A stretch of 64,000 nt of DNA. Source: Denitratimonas yunnanensis (SeqCode). Its GTDB lineage: Bacteria; Pseudomonadota; Gammaproteobacteria; Xanthomonadales; Xanthomonadaceae. A model generated the notes under the pieces. It was given only the letters and a program-made list of their open reading frames with translations, had not been told where the DNA came from and ran no database searches. The stretch covers positions 1 to 64,000 of the forward strand of contig JAPMLR010000002.1 in assembly GCA_026410415.1 (NCBI GenBank), in the 5' to 3' direction. Of the stretch, positions 16,920 through 25,962 are shown in pieces (position 1 is the stretch's first letter; every line of letters begins with the position of its first letter). Position numbers and translations under genes: made by a program.

Positions 16920-17990
16920 ATGGGTATCTTCAATTTCATCAAGGGCGAACTGATCGAGATCATCGAATGGACCGATGACTCGCGCGATACCTTGTCCTAC
17001 CGCTGGCCGGACGACGACAAGAACATCAAGAACGGCGCCCAGCTGATCGTGCGCGAAAGCCAGCAGGCGCAATTTGTCGCCACCGGCCAGTACGCCGACC
17101 TGTTCGGCCCGGGCAAGCACACGCTCAGCACGCAGAACATCCCGATCCTGTCGCGCATCTACGGTTGGAAGCACGGCTTCGAATCGCCCTTCAAGTGCGA
17201 TGTCTACTTCCTCAATACGCGCTTGTTCACCGGCAACAAGTGGGGCACGTCCAACCCGGTGATGATGCGCGATGCCGATTTCGGCGTGGTGCGCCTGCGT
17301 GCGTTCGGCACCTATGACTTCCGCATCGTCAACCCGCCGAAATTCCTTAAGGAAGTGGCAGGGACCGACCAGAACTTCCGCCTCGACGAGTTTGCCGACA
17401 CGATGCGCTCGCGCATCGTCAGCGTGTTCAGCGAAGCCTTGGCGAAAGCCAATGTGCCGGCGCTGGATGTGGCGCAACGTTATTCGGAACTGGGTGACGC
17501 GCTGCTGCCGCTCATCAATCCGGCAATGGTGGACAAGTACGGCATCGAGATCACCGCGTTCGTGCTGGAAAACGTGTCGGTGCCGCCCGAAGTCGAAAAG
17601 GCCATCGACGCGCGTTCGTCGATGGGCGCCATCGGCAACCTCAACGAGTACGTGAAGTACCAGATGGGCGCCACGATGGGTCAGGGCGACGGTGGCGGAG
17701 CAGCCGCCGTGCCGGCGCAGATGGCGGTGGGCTTTGGTCTGGCCCAGGAAATGATGAAGGGCATGACCGGCAGCGGCGCGCAAGCGGCCACGCCAGCACA
17801 GCCGCAAGCCGCACCGGCAGCGTTCGGTGGTCTGGATGTGCTGACGCCGGAACAGGCGGCGCAGGCGTTGGGCGTGTCGGTCGAGGACGTGATGGCGTCG
17901 ATCGAGGCAGGCGACTTGAAGGCGCGCAAGATCGGCAATGCCACCCGCATCGCCAAGAGCGCCCTGGAGGCATTCCTGCACGGCGAGTGA
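16920..17990 (+). CDS. SPFH-domain protein with C-terminal helix-turn-helix
   Basis: The 356-residue protein starts MGIFNFIKGELIEIIEW, the standard opening of the virion-core/YdjI-like SPFH group. The SPFH core (about 25-240) shows the VRESQQAQFVATGQ and RLRAFGTYDFRI blocks. A glycine/alanine-rich linker (about 250-305) leads to a C-terminal block LTPEQAAQALGVSVEDVMAS and then GDLKARKIGNATRIAKSALEAFL, which reads like an excisionase/MerR-type helix-turn-helix. An ATG 27 bases upstream would add nine residues not seen in the family. SPFH proteins form membrane-associated rings. It precedes a zinc-ribbon membrane protein gene, its usual partner type. Confidence 0.82.
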   Translation: MGIFNFIKGELIEIIEWTDDSRDTLSYRWPDDDKNIKNGAQLIVRESQQAQFVATGQYADLFGPGKHTLSTQNIPILSRIYGWKHGFESPFKCDVYFLNTRLFTGNKWGTSNPVMMRDADFGVVRLRAFGTYDFRIVNPPKFLKEVAGTDQNFRLDEFADTMRSRIVSVFSEALAKANVPALDVAQRYSELGDALLPLINPAMVDKYGIEITAFVLENVSVPPEVEKAIDARSSMGAIGNLNEYVKYQMGATMGQGDGGGAAAVPAQMAVGFGLAQEMMKGMTGSGAQAATPAQPQAAPAAFGGLDVLTPEQAAQALGVSVEDVMASIEAGDLKARKIGNATRIAKSALEAFLHGE

Positions 17991-18044
17991 TCGCTCCCGC
18001 GCCAGAGACGCTCGTTCGTTGCCCTCGCTGACAATTCGCCTCCC

Positions 18045-19160
18045 ATGACGCAACCTGGCCCCATCGGCATCGCCATCGGCAAGCATCCCTGCCCGGAATG
18101 TGGCGGTGATCTGGAGTGGAATGCCGCCAAACAGGCGCTGGTCTGTCCTTATTGCGGGACGGTCGCGCCGTGGTCGCCACCGCAGGAGGCCGATCCGGGC
18201 ACGGGCATTGTCGAAAATGATCTGGCCCATGCGCTGGCTCACCCTTCCAGTGGGCGGGGCTGGGGCGAGGAACGGCACGAGGTCAAATGCCAGAGCTGCC
18301 ATGCCATTTCGGTGTTCGTCGGCACCCGGGCGGCTCAGCGATGTGATTTCTGTGGCTCCCCGGCGATCGTCCCGCATGAGGCGCAGGGCGACGCCATCAC
18401 GCCGCAAAGCCTGTTGCCGTTCAAGATCAGCGACGGCCAGATCCGGGATGCGATCAGGAAGTGGTACGGCACGCGCTGGTTCGCGCCCGACCGCCTCAAG
18501 AGCGCGGCACTGACCGACACCTTGCACGGCATCTATCTGCCCTACTGGACCTTCGACGCACACGTGGATGCCCAGTGGACGGCTGAAGCCGGACACTACT
18601 ACTACGTCACCGAGAGTTACACCGAAAACGGTCAGCGCAAGACCCGCCAAGTGCGCAAGGTGCGTTGGGTGCCTGCGGCGGGCGATCTGGTGCACTTCTT
18701 CGATGACGAGCTAGTGCCGGGAACCACGGGAGTGCACGCGGCGCTGCTGCGTCAGGTCGAGCCGTTTCCCACCATTTCCGAGCTCAAACCCTATGCGCCC
18801 GAGTTCGTGCGTGGCTGGACAGTGGAGCGATATCAGGTCGATCTGCGGCGTGCGTCGGATCTCAACATGCAGGACATGGAGCGTCAGACCCGTGCCTTGT
18901 GCGCGGCGCAGGTGCCCGGTGATACGCAGCGGAATTTGCAGGTGCGCAGCCAATATCGCGGTCGCACCTTCAAGCACATCCTCGTGCCGGTGTGGTTGGT
19001 CAGCTACACCTACGGTTCGCGCAACTTCCAGATTCTCGCCAACGGCTACACCGGCAAGATCGCCGGCGAGCGGCCTTACAGCTGGATCAAGATTGCGCTG
19101 GCGGTGTTGGCTGCACTGGTGGCGTTGGCGATCATCATCGCCATCGGTCAGGCGCAGTGA
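18045..19160 (+). CDS. zinc-ribbon membrane protein, partner of the SPFH protein
   Basis: The 371-residue protein has two zinc-ribbon pairs: CPECGGD / CPYCGTV near residues 16 and 35, and CQSCHAI / CDFCGSP near residues 82 and 100. It has no clear catalytic motif and carries one C-terminal membrane helix ([20 protein letters not shown]). Proteins of this build are encoded beside YdjI-like SPFH genes in many bacteria and their role is unknown. The gene follows the SPFH gene by 54 bases. Its TGA overlaps the GTG start of ntrC (GTGA), so the three genes may be expressed together. Confidence 0.75.
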   Translation: MTQPGPIGIAIGKHPCPECGGDLEWNAAKQALVCPYCGTVAPWSPPQEADPGTGIVENDLAHALAHPSSGRGWGEERHEVKCQSCHAISVFVGTRAAQRCDFCGSPAIVPHEAQGDAITPQSLLPFKISDGQIRDAIRKWYGTRWFAPDRLKSAALTDTLHGIYLPYWTFDAHVDAQWTAEAGHYYYVTESYTENGQRKTRQVRKVRWVPAAGDLVHFFDDELVPGTTGVHAALLRQVEPFPTISELKPYAPEFVRGWTVERYQVDLRRASDLNMQDMERQTRALCAAQVPGDTQRNLQVRSQYRGRTFKHILVPVWLVSYTYGSRNFQILANGYTGKIAGERPYSWIKIALAVLAALVALAIIIAIGQAQ

Positions 19161-20575
19161 ACGAACTCTGGGTCATCGACGACGACCGCTCCGTCCGCTT
19201 CGTGTTGGCGCAGGCGTTGCGTGAAGCCGGATACACCGTGCGCGAGTTCGGTGCCGCCGCCGAGGCATTGGACGCCATGCAGTCATCGGCGCCCGCGCTG
19301 GTGTTCACCGATGTGCGCATGCCCGGCATGGATGGCCTGCATCTGCTGGATGCACTCAAGCAACACGCACCGCAATTGCCGGTCATCGTCATGAGCGCGT
19401 TCACCGATGTGCCCAGCACCGCGGGCGCGTTCCGTGGCGGTGCCCATGATTTCCTCTCCAAGCCGTTCGACATCGACGCGGCCGTGGCAATGGCGCGACG
19501 GGCACTGAACGATACCGCGCCCCTTCCCGCCGAGTCTGAAAACGCGAACGACGAACATGCGCTGCTGGGCGATTCCCCGGCCATGCGTGAACTGTTCCGT
19601 GCGGTCGGACGGCTTTCGCAGGCGCCGCTGTCGGTGCTGATCGTCGGGGAAACCGGCACCGGCAAGGAACTGGTGGCGCGCGCCCTGCATCGCCACTCGC
19701 CGCGCGCGAAACACCCGTTCATCGCGCTCAACACCGCAGCCATTCCGGCCGAGTTGCTCGAATCGGAACTGTTCGGACATGAAGCGGGTGCGTTTACCGG
19801 CGCGGCCAAGCGCCATGTCGGGCGCTTCGAACAAGCCGATGGTGGCACGCTGTTTCTCGACGAAATCGGCGACATGCCGCTCGGTCTTCAGACCCGGCTG
19901 CTGCGCGTGCTCGCCGAAGGTGAATTCTTCCGTGTCGGTGGTCGTGAACTGTTGCGCGTGGATGTCCGGGTGGTTGCCGCCACGCATCAAAACCTGGATC
20001 AAGCCGCACGCGATGGACGTTTCCGGGCGGATTTGCTGCACCGTCTCGACGTGGTACGCCTCGCACTGCCGCCGCTGCGCGAACGGCGTGAAGACATTCC
20101 CGCCCTTGCCCGACAATTCATCGCCGACGCCGCGCGGCGCATTCAGGCCACGCCCAAGCAGTTCGCTCCGGCCACGATGGATGCGCTGCGGCGTCACCCG
20201 TGGCCGGGCAACGTCCGGGAGCTGGAAAACCTCTGCTGGCGCCTGATGGCGCTGGCGCCGGGTGACACGATCCTGCTGTCCGATCTGCCGCAGCGTCTGA
20301 GTCCAGGAAACCCGGATCCGGCGTCGGTGAGTACGGACCAAGGCGATGCCGGTAGCCACGATTGGGAGCGGGCCCTGCGTCGCTGGGCAGAGGGAGAACT
20401 CGTGGCCGGGCGCGATGGCCTGCATCCGCACGCCAGTGAGCGGCTTGAACAGATCCTGCTGGAGGCAGCGCTGGCCGCAACGGGTGGTCGTAAGCAGGAG
20501 GCAGCGCGGCGGTTGGGCGTGGGGCGCAACACCCTGACGCGAAAACTGGGGCCGGGGCGCCCCCGGGAGCGTTGA
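19157..20575 (+). CDS. ntrC: NtrC-family sigma-54-dependent response regulator
   Basis: The 472-residue activator has a receiver domain with phospho-acceptor Asp in [12 protein letters not shown] (about residue 53) and Lys in LSKPFD. The AAA+ domain carries Walker A GETGTGKE and the sigma-54-contacting GAFTGA loop. The Fis-type DNA-binding helix ends in the NtrC-like block [15 protein letters not shown]. NtrC activates genes for nitrogen limitation, and the glnA promoter in this window has its site. The usual ntrB/glnL sensor is not adjacent: the gene follows the zinc-ribbon gene by overlap and is followed, again by overlap (TTGA), by a truncated sensor fragment. The match to nitrogen NtrC rests on the C-terminal block; another NtrC-type regulator is possible. 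Confidence 0.8.
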   Translation: MNELWVIDDDRSVRFVLAQALREAGYTVREFGAAAEALDAMQSSAPALVFTDVRMPGMDGLHLLDALKQHAPQLPVIVMSAFTDVPSTAGAFRGGAHDFLSKPFDIDAAVAMARRALNDTAPLPAESENANDEHALLGDSPAMRELFRAVGRLSQAPLSVLIVGETGTGKELVARALHRHSPRAKHPFIALNTAAIPAELLESELFGHEAGAFTGAAKRHVGRFEQADGGTLFLDEIGDMPLGLQTRLLRVLAEGEFFRVGGRELLRVDVRVVAATHQNLDQAARDGRFRADLLHRLDVVRLALPPLRERREDIPALARQFIADAARRIQATPKQFAPATMDALRRHPWPGNVRELENLCWRLMALAPGDTILLSDLPQRLSPGNPDPASVSTDQGDAGSHDWERALRRWAEGELVAGRDGLHPHASERLEQILLEAALAATGGRKQEAARRLGVGRNTLTRKLGPGRPRER

Positions 20576-21050
20576 CCAGCGTGGTGTCGGACAGCGCCAA
20601 GAAGCACGCCTTCATATCGCATCTGACCGGACGAGTACTGGCACTCATGCTTGTCGCCATGATTCCGTGGCGCTCGGACGCAGCCGATTACCTGATCGAG
20701 CATTGGGGCACCGCGGACGGACTGCCCGTCAATGCGGTCAATCGCATCATGTTGGACCGTACCGGCTTCCTGTGGATGGCCACCTTCGATGGTTTGGTCC
20801 GCTTTGATGGCCATCGATTCGTCACCTTTGCTGCCAACGAGCATCCCGAGTTCAGCAGCAATCGCGTGCTTGAGCTGTTGCAAACCGATGATGGCCTGAT
20901 CTGGCTTCACGTCGACCCAACCACCCTGCTGTCCTTCGATGGTCGACAGTTCCGCCGTTATGGGGATGACGACGGCCTGCCCGACTCACTCGTATGGGGC
21001 ATCCATAGGGATACTGAAGGCACGTTGTGGGTCTCGACCGAACGCGGACT
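20572..21050 (+). pseudogene. truncated sensor protein, beta-propeller N-terminal fragment
   Basis: The frame encodes a signal/anchor segment (VLALMLVAMIPWRSDAA) and then about 120 residues with regulator-propeller repeats (INRIMLDRTGFLWMATFDGL-like, here NAVNRIMLDRTGFLWMATFD, and VWGIHRDTEGTLWVSTERGLA). Such repeats form the periplasmic half of large hybrid sensor kinases or cyclases. All later repeats, the membrane segment and the catalytic domains are missing. Near 21050 the frame runs into unrelated sequence and becomes a 40-residue arginine-rich nonsense tail ending at 21183. The TTG start overlaps the ntrC stop. Confidence 0.75.
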
Positions 21051-21052
21051 AG

Positions 21053-21448
21053 CTAGGCGATCGAATCAATCGGCCATCCCCCGTCACCGTCCAAAGCGGC
21101 CAGCAGCTGAGCTTCTCCCCCGGACAGCCGAACTCCCCATTGGCGACGCTGCCCGTAGATGCCGTTGCCGCACTCACTGCTGAAGCCAGCGCGGGCGGTG
21201 ACGTTCCCGTCGCCTACTCCGTCTGGACCCCGGATACGTGTTTTGTGGATGCGGACGGGACCCCCAGCCTTCTCGTCGTGCACGGCGATAGTGGCACGCT
21301 GTGCGGCATCACCGCCGCCCGTCAAGGCGGCGCGGACGGTGCTTCCCCCGCGGGCACGACGGCCGCCGCGCCTTCGCAACATCGTCTTGTCCGCATCCAG
21401 GGCGATGCCATCTTCAGCGATGAATTCGAGTCGCCGCCACCGATCTGA
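21053..21448 (+). pseudogene. C-terminal fragment of a secreted protein with F-x-D-x-F-E-S tag
   Basis: In a different frame from the sensor fragment, an open stretch with no proper start encodes LGDRINRPSPVTVQSGQQLSF cut here, then a domain with two cysteines (DTCFVDADGT and GTLCGITAAR) and the tail RIQGDAIFSDEFES before the stop at 21448. A TAG at 21050-21052 precedes it. The fragment looks like the last 130 residues of a secreted protein whose first part was deleted along with the rest of the sensor gene. Confidence 0.6.
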
Positions 21449-21466
21449 CGCGTAGCCCACCCCACT

Positions 21467-21497
21467 CCTCGGTGCAGGCTCTCCGCTCGCACCGAGG
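21467..21497. repeat. inverted repeat between gene fragment and subtilase
   Basis: CCTCGGTGC at 21467-21475 pairs perfectly with 21489-21497 around a 13-base loop. It follows the C-terminal fragment by 18 bases and could be that gene's old terminator; no T-run follows. Confidence 0.5.
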
Positions 21498-21611
21498 CGT
21501 GGCAATAATCAACGGGTTCCATCGGGGAACCCGGAGCTTGCGGATTGCGCCAAACGAAAGAGCGGTGCACCACTTGGCGCATACTGGGTCTTTATCGATT
21601 CCAGCCTCGCC

Positions 21612-23075
21612 ATGCCTCTCAGCTTGCTTGTTCTCTCTGCATCCCTCGCGAGCATCGACACCCACGCGCTGCGATATGCTGCTGCCGGTACACCCGCTCC
21701 TGTTCTGGTGCTAATGCGCCAGCAACCCGATGTTCGAAGCATGCGTTTTGTGGCGTTGGGCGAAGGACGTCTGACCGCCGTGGTATCGACCTTGCGCGAA
21801 CACGCCACACAGGACCAGCGCGAACTGCGTCAGGCGCTGGAACAGCGCGGCCTGCGTTACCGTAGCCTGTGGGCCATCAATGCCATTGCGCTTGAAGCCG
21901 ATACGGACACGCTGGACTGGCTGGCAGGTCAGCCGGAGGTGGCCGAAATCATTTGGGATGGCGCGCAGCGGCGGCTGCCTGAAGTCCGGCCGGACATCGC
22001 TGCTACCGCCAAGTCCCCGAGCGCGATCGAATGGGGCGTCGAGCGCATCCGCGCACCGGAGGTCTGGGCCGCCGGCTTTCTCGGCCAGGGCGTGCTGGTG
22101 GCCGGGCAGGACACGGGCTATCAATGGGATCACCCGGCCCTCAAATCCGCCTATGCCGGCTGGAACGGAACCACCGCCGTGCACGACTACCACTGGTGGG
22201 ACGCGATCCACTTCGGCGGCGGCTCTTGTGGTGCCAATGCGCCCGCGCCATGCGATGACCACAATCATGGCACCCACACCATGGGCACCCTGGTGGGCGA
22301 CGATGGTGGCGCCAATCAGATCGGGGTCGCGCCACAGGCGCGCTGGATCGGTTGCCGCAACATGGATCAGGGCGACGGCACGCCGTCGCGTTACGCCGAA
22401 TGCTTCCAGTTCTTTCTCGCGCCGACCGATCTTTCCGGCAACAACCCCGATCCGGCGCGCGCGCCGCACGTCATCAACAACTCGTGGGGTTGCACGGCAT
22501 CGGAAGGCTGCACCGATCCGAACATCCTGCGCACTCTCATCGAGAACGTGCAGGCTGCCGGCATCCTGGTGGTGGCCTCGGCCGGTAATTCCGGGAGCGC
22601 CTGCAATACCGTGCGGGATCCTGCCGCGATTTACGCCGCCAGTTTCACCGTGGGCGCCACCACGTCGGCCGAGGCGATGTCCTCCTTTTCCAGCCGCGGC
22701 CCGGTCACGGTCGATGGCAGTCAGCGGATCAAGCCCGACGTGGTTGCGCCGGGCAGCAGCATCCGGTCCTCGATCCGCAACGGCGGCTACGCCAGTTATT
22801 CCGGTACCAGCATGGCCGGCCCGCACGTTGCGGGTGCGGCGGCCTTGCTGATGAGTGCCGATCCAGGCCTCAAGCGCGATCCGGAGCGGGTCATCGAACT
22901 GCTCCAGCGCAGCGCGATACCCATCGTTTCCAGCCAGGAATGCGGCGGCATCCCGATCAGCGTCCTCCCGAATCCGGTATTCGGGCATGGCCGCATCGAC
23001 GTCGCAGCCGCACTGGCATGGGTATTTCAGGATCTTTTCGCCGACGGATTCGAGTCGGCGAATGGCTCAGAATGA
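21612..23075 (+). CDS. secreted subtilisin-like serine protease (S8)
   Basis: The 487-residue protein has a hydrophobic N-terminus that could be a short signal peptide. A propeptide-like region runs to about 140, and the catalytic domain carries all three residues: Asp in VAGQDTGYQWDHP, His in DDHNHGTHTMGTLVGD and Ser in YSGTSMAGPHVAGAAAL. The oxyanion asparagine is in VASAGNSGSACN. The C-terminus ends FQDLFADGFESANGSE, the same F-x-D-G-F-E-S tag seen in the beta-helix protein. Extracellular protein degradation is the likely role. No clear ribosome-binding site precedes the ATG at 21612, so a slightly different start is possible. Confidence 0.9.
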   Translation: MPLSLLVLSASLASIDTHALRYAAAGTPAPVLVLMRQQPDVRSMRFVALGEGRLTAVVSTLREHATQDQRELRQALEQRGLRYRSLWAINAIALEADTDTLDWLAGQPEVAEIIWDGAQRRLPEVRPDIAATAKSPSAIEWGVERIRAPEVWAAGFLGQGVLVAGQDTGYQWDHPALKSAYAGWNGTTAVHDYHWWDAIHFGGGSCGANAPAPCDDHNHGTHTMGTLVGDDGGANQIGVAPQARWIGCRNMDQGDGTPSRYAECFQFFLAPTDLSGNNPDPARAPHVINNSWGCTASEGCTDPNILRTLIENVQAAGILVVASAGNSGSACNTVRDPAAIYAASFTVGATTSAEAMSSFSSRGPVTVDGSQRIKPDVVAPGSSIRSSIRNGGYASYSGTSMAGPHVAGAAALLMSADPGLKRDPERVIELLQRSAIPIVSSQECGGIPISVLPNPVFGHGRIDVAAALAWVFQDLFADGFESANGSE

Positions 23076-24254
23076 GTCGGCAGGCACGCGCACGAAACCT
23101 TCCATCAGGACGCGCGCGCTGCGGCTCATCACGGCCTTGGTGACCGTCCATTTCCCATCCACGAGCGCCACCGCCGCGCCCACGCGCAAGGTGCCGGATG
23201 GATGACCGAAACGTACCGCCTCGCGTTCGCCACCGCCCGCCGCAAGATTGACCAAAGTGCCCGGCACGGCCGCCGCTGTGGCAATCGCCACCGACGCCGT
23301 GCCCATCATCGCGTGGTGCAATTTGCCCATCGACATCGCCCGCACGTTCAAGTCGATCGCGGATGCCGCGATGGCCTTGCCGCTGCTGGAAACGTAATCC
23401 TTCGCCGGTGCAACGAAGGCGACCTTCGGCGTGTGCTGGCGTTTCTGCGCTTCATCGGCGGTCTGGATCAGACCCATGCGCAGTGCGCCGGCAACACGGA
23501 TGGCTTCGAGTTTTTCCAGCGCGGCGCGGTTTTCGTTGATCGCGGCCTGCAGCTCGGTACCGTCGTAGCCGATATCGGCGGCGTTGACGAACACGGTCGG
23601 GATACCGGCGCTGATCATCGTGGCCTTGAGCATGCCGATGCCCGGCACGTCGAGTTCATCGACGAGGTTGCCGGTGGGGAACATCGAGCCGCCACCTTCG
23701 CCTTCGCCTTCATCGGAAGGATCAATGAACTCCAGCACGATTTCCGCTGCCGGGAAGGTCACGCCATCCAGCTCGAAATCGCCGGTTTCCTGCACGTGCC
23801 CGTTCGACACCGGCACCTGCGCGAGGATGGTCTTGCCGATGTTGGCCTGCCAGATGCGCACCGTGCAGATGCCATTTTCCGGCACGTTGGCGACGTAACC
23901 TGCGTGGATCGCGAACGCGCCGGCGGCGGTGGAAAGATTGCCGCAATTGCCCGACCAATCGACGAAGTCGGTGTCGATGCTGACTTGCCCGTACAGGTAA
24001 TCCACATCGTGATCGGGCTTGCTCGACGGCGACACGATCACGCCTTTGCTGGTGCTCGACGTCGCCCCGCCCATGCCATCGGTCTGCTTGCCGTATGGAT
24101 CGGGCGAACCGATCACGCGCTGGAACAGTGCATCGCGCGCCGCACCGGGCACACGCGCCGCTTCGGGCAGGTCTTCGAGGCGGAAAAACACGCCTTTGCT
24201 GGTTCCGCCGCGCATGTAGGTGGCGGGGATGCGGCGTTGGGGCAGGTGACTCAT
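23067..24254 (-). CDS. prpF: 2-methylaconitate cis-trans isomerase PrpF
   Basis: The 395-residue protein matches PrpF, which acts with AcnD in the 2-methylcitrate cycle for propionate. The visible family blocks are the N-terminal RIPATYMRGGTSKGVFF, the WSGNCGNLSTAAGAFA block near residue 110 and the C-terminal MGKLHHAMMGTASVAIA block. The ATG at 24254 gives the standard N-terminus; the longer frame to 24377 has no support. In most genomes prpF follows acnD directly, but here acnD lies about 6 kb away with accessory genes between. The 3' end overlaps the end of the convergent subtilase gene by nine bases. Confidence 0.95.
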   Translation of the reverse strand: MSHLPQRRIPATYMRGGTSKGVFFRLEDLPEAARVPGAARDALFQRVIGSPDPYGKQTDGMGGATSSTSKGVIVSPSSKPDHDVDYLYGQVSIDTDFVDWSGNCGNLSTAAGAFAIHAGYVANVPENGICTVRIWQANIGKTILAQVPVSNGHVQETGDFELDGVTFPAAEIVLEFIDPSDEGEGEGGGSMFPTGNLVDELDVPGIGMLKATMISAGIPTVFVNAADIGYDGTELQAAINENRAALEKLEAIRVAGALRMGLIQTADEAQKRQHTPKVAFVAPAKDYVSSSGKAIAASAIDLNVRAMSMGKLHHAMMGTASVAIATAAAVPGTLVNLAAGGGEREAVRFGHPSGTLRVGAAVALVDGKWTVTKAVMSRSARVLMEGFVRVPADSF

Positions 24255-24354
24255 GACCAGAACATCCTGACGGTTGAAGGTTGCCATGTGGCGCCATGAC
24301 GGGCTTGCAAGCTTACCGTGCGGTGCATCGCGGCAACCAAGTGGAACGCTACGA

Positions 24355-24931
24355 TCAATGTGTTCGATCGGATGCATGGGGTGCAGCGGACATCAGCACC
24401 TTGCCTGCGGGCATCAACCGCGCCTTGAGCAAATCCAGTGGGCGGTGGTAGTGCGAGCCGCGAGGTGCATGGCCCAAGGCAGGATGTGCTGGAAAAGGCC
24501 GTTCTCCCACTCACGCTGTGCCGTATTCACCAGTGAGTCCAACGCATGCTCAAAACCGACCCATGCGCTGTGTTTTCGCTGGCTGGTCGAGGAAATCAGG
24601 CTGCGGTCAGTGGCCTTGCCGAAGTTGAAACCACCATCGAATCCATGCAGTTCCGCATCCACCAGTGGCCCGTGGATACCGAAGCACTCGCACAACGAGG
24701 CGAACTGCAACAGCGCACGCTCATGCAGCACACGCAGGCCGGCGCGTTGCCATTGAGCACCAGCATCGCGCCGGTAGCGCCATTGAGCATCACCACGAAC
24801 GGCTTGCGGTTCCAGAAGTCGATATCGGCATACCACTCGCCCAACGGATTGTCCTGCGGCGCAGGCTCAGGCAACTTGGCCGGTTGCTTCAGGCGCTTGA
24901 GCAGTTTCGCGGTGCAGCGCAGGACGGTCAT
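24355..24931 (-). pseudogene. decayed DUF6933-like gene, copy 1
   Basis: The gene starts at 24931 as MTVLRCTAKLLKRLKQPAKL and continues WYADIDFWNRKPFVVMLNGATGA. A one-base loss near 24745 shifts it to a frame reading LRVLHERALLQFASLCECFG and IHGPLVDAELHGFDGGFNFG. A second slip near 24450 is suggested because a third frame then reads GSHYHRPLDLLKARLMPAGK and ends at 24355. I think this is the DUF6933 family of unknown function, recalled from its N-terminal block. A second, more decayed copy lies at 25540-25745 in the same orientation. Confidence 0.6.
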
Positions 24932-24992
24932 TTTCCGGAAAGATCCTGATGAGCGGTGTTCATGATGTTGTTCAGTGGAGTGTTCGATGGAC

Positions 24993-25463
24993 TCACGCGC
25001 CGTCCGGAATCTCCGGCTCCACCAGTCGCGCCAGTTGATCGAGCGATTCCTGCCAGCCCAGATGGCAGAACTCCACCGGAATCACGGCGGGAATGCCGGC
25101 CTGGACGATCGACAACGCGGTGCCACAGGCGACTGCGCGCAACTGTACTTCCACCTTCATCTGGCCGGGCAAGTCCGGGTTGTCGAAGGTGTCCGTATGG
25201 CAAATCCGCTCGTTCGGCACCAACTCCTGGTAGGTCACGGTGAACGAGTGGCTGGAGCCGGTGCCGAAGTTGGTGAACGACATTCGATAGCCTCCACCGA
25301 CACAGGCATCGAAGTGGTGCATGGTGCCGGTGAAGCCATACGGCGGCAGCCATTTCAGCAGTGCGCCGGGATCAAGAAAGGCGCGATACACCCGCTCCGG
25401 CGGCGCGCGCAAAATGCGATGCAGGCGGACGGTGCCGGTTTGCGGCGTGGTGGTGTCGGACAT
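24993..25463 (-). CDS. SRPBCC (AHSA1-like) protein
   Basis: The 156-residue protein has the START/SRPBCC pattern of AHSA1-type small proteins: an N-terminal strand (VRLHRILRAPPERVYRAFLD), the GALLKWLPPYGF block and later DACVGGGYRMSFTNFG. The C-terminal helix GWQESLDQLARLVE closes the fold. Such proteins bind hydrophobic ligands; no specific role can be read. The gene is intact although it sits between two decayed copies of another gene. Confidence 0.85.
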   Translation of the reverse strand: MSDTTTPQTGTVRLHRILRAPPERVYRAFLDPGALLKWLPPYGFTGTMHHFDACVGGGYRMSFTNFGTGSSHSFTVTYQELVPNERICHTDTFDNPDLPGQMKVEVQLRAVACGTALSIVQAGIPAVIPVEFCHLGWQESLDQLARLVEPEIPDGA

Positions 25464-25539
25464 GGCTCGATCTCTTGGCGGAAGGCGGTATCAGTGTGAT
25501 CCCGGGATCAGGCAACCCGCAACGCTGCGCGTGCCTGCA

Positions 25540-25745
25540 ACGCACCCAAGCCGGCGGCATTGCCGTTGAGCACCAGTATCGCGCCAGTGGCACCATTTGA
25601 GCATCACCACGAACGGCTTGCGATTCCAGGCATCGATATCGGCATATCACTCTCCCAGCGGATTGGCTTGTGGTTCCGGCTCGGGCCGTTTGACCGATTG
25701 CTTCAGCCGCTTGGGCAGCATGGCGATGCAACGCAGGATGGTCAT
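25540..25745 (-). pseudogene. decayed DUF6933-like gene, copy 2 (partial)
   Basis: The frame starts MTILRCIAMLPKRLKQSVKR and matches copy 1 over about 200 bases. A TGG codon has become TGA (25647-25649), and an extra A shifts the frame at ATGCTCAAATGG near 25600. Similarity then fades at NGNAAGLGALQARAA, and the rest of the gene is missing, replaced by the upstream side of the SRPBCC gene. Confidence 0.6.
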
Positions 25746-25962
25746 GGCATGGATGTCGTGTTGGTGACGGGATGCGAGGAATCGCTCGAACAGATCGAAC
25801 GCGAGATGATCGCTGGCGACAGAACGGAAAGCGCGATCAGCCATCACCCGAGAGAAGGTTGCCGCCGGAGGCCAGACGCCCAGCTTGGATGGCGGCGTCA
25901 AGAGCATGTTCAAAAGCGTGTTCGGAATGGCAGGTCATGAATTCCCCCTCGAATTTCCAGTA
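25746..25962. other. intergenic stretch with a small unassigned reading frame
   Basis: Between the second DUF6933-like remnant and the AAA ATPase the minus strand holds a 33-codon frame starting at about 25940 (MTCHSEHAFEHALDAAIQ and AGRLASGGNLLSGDG). It resembles the start of a small protein but I do not recognise it, and the sequence after its stop is not coding. It may be another gene remnant. Confidence 0.3.
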
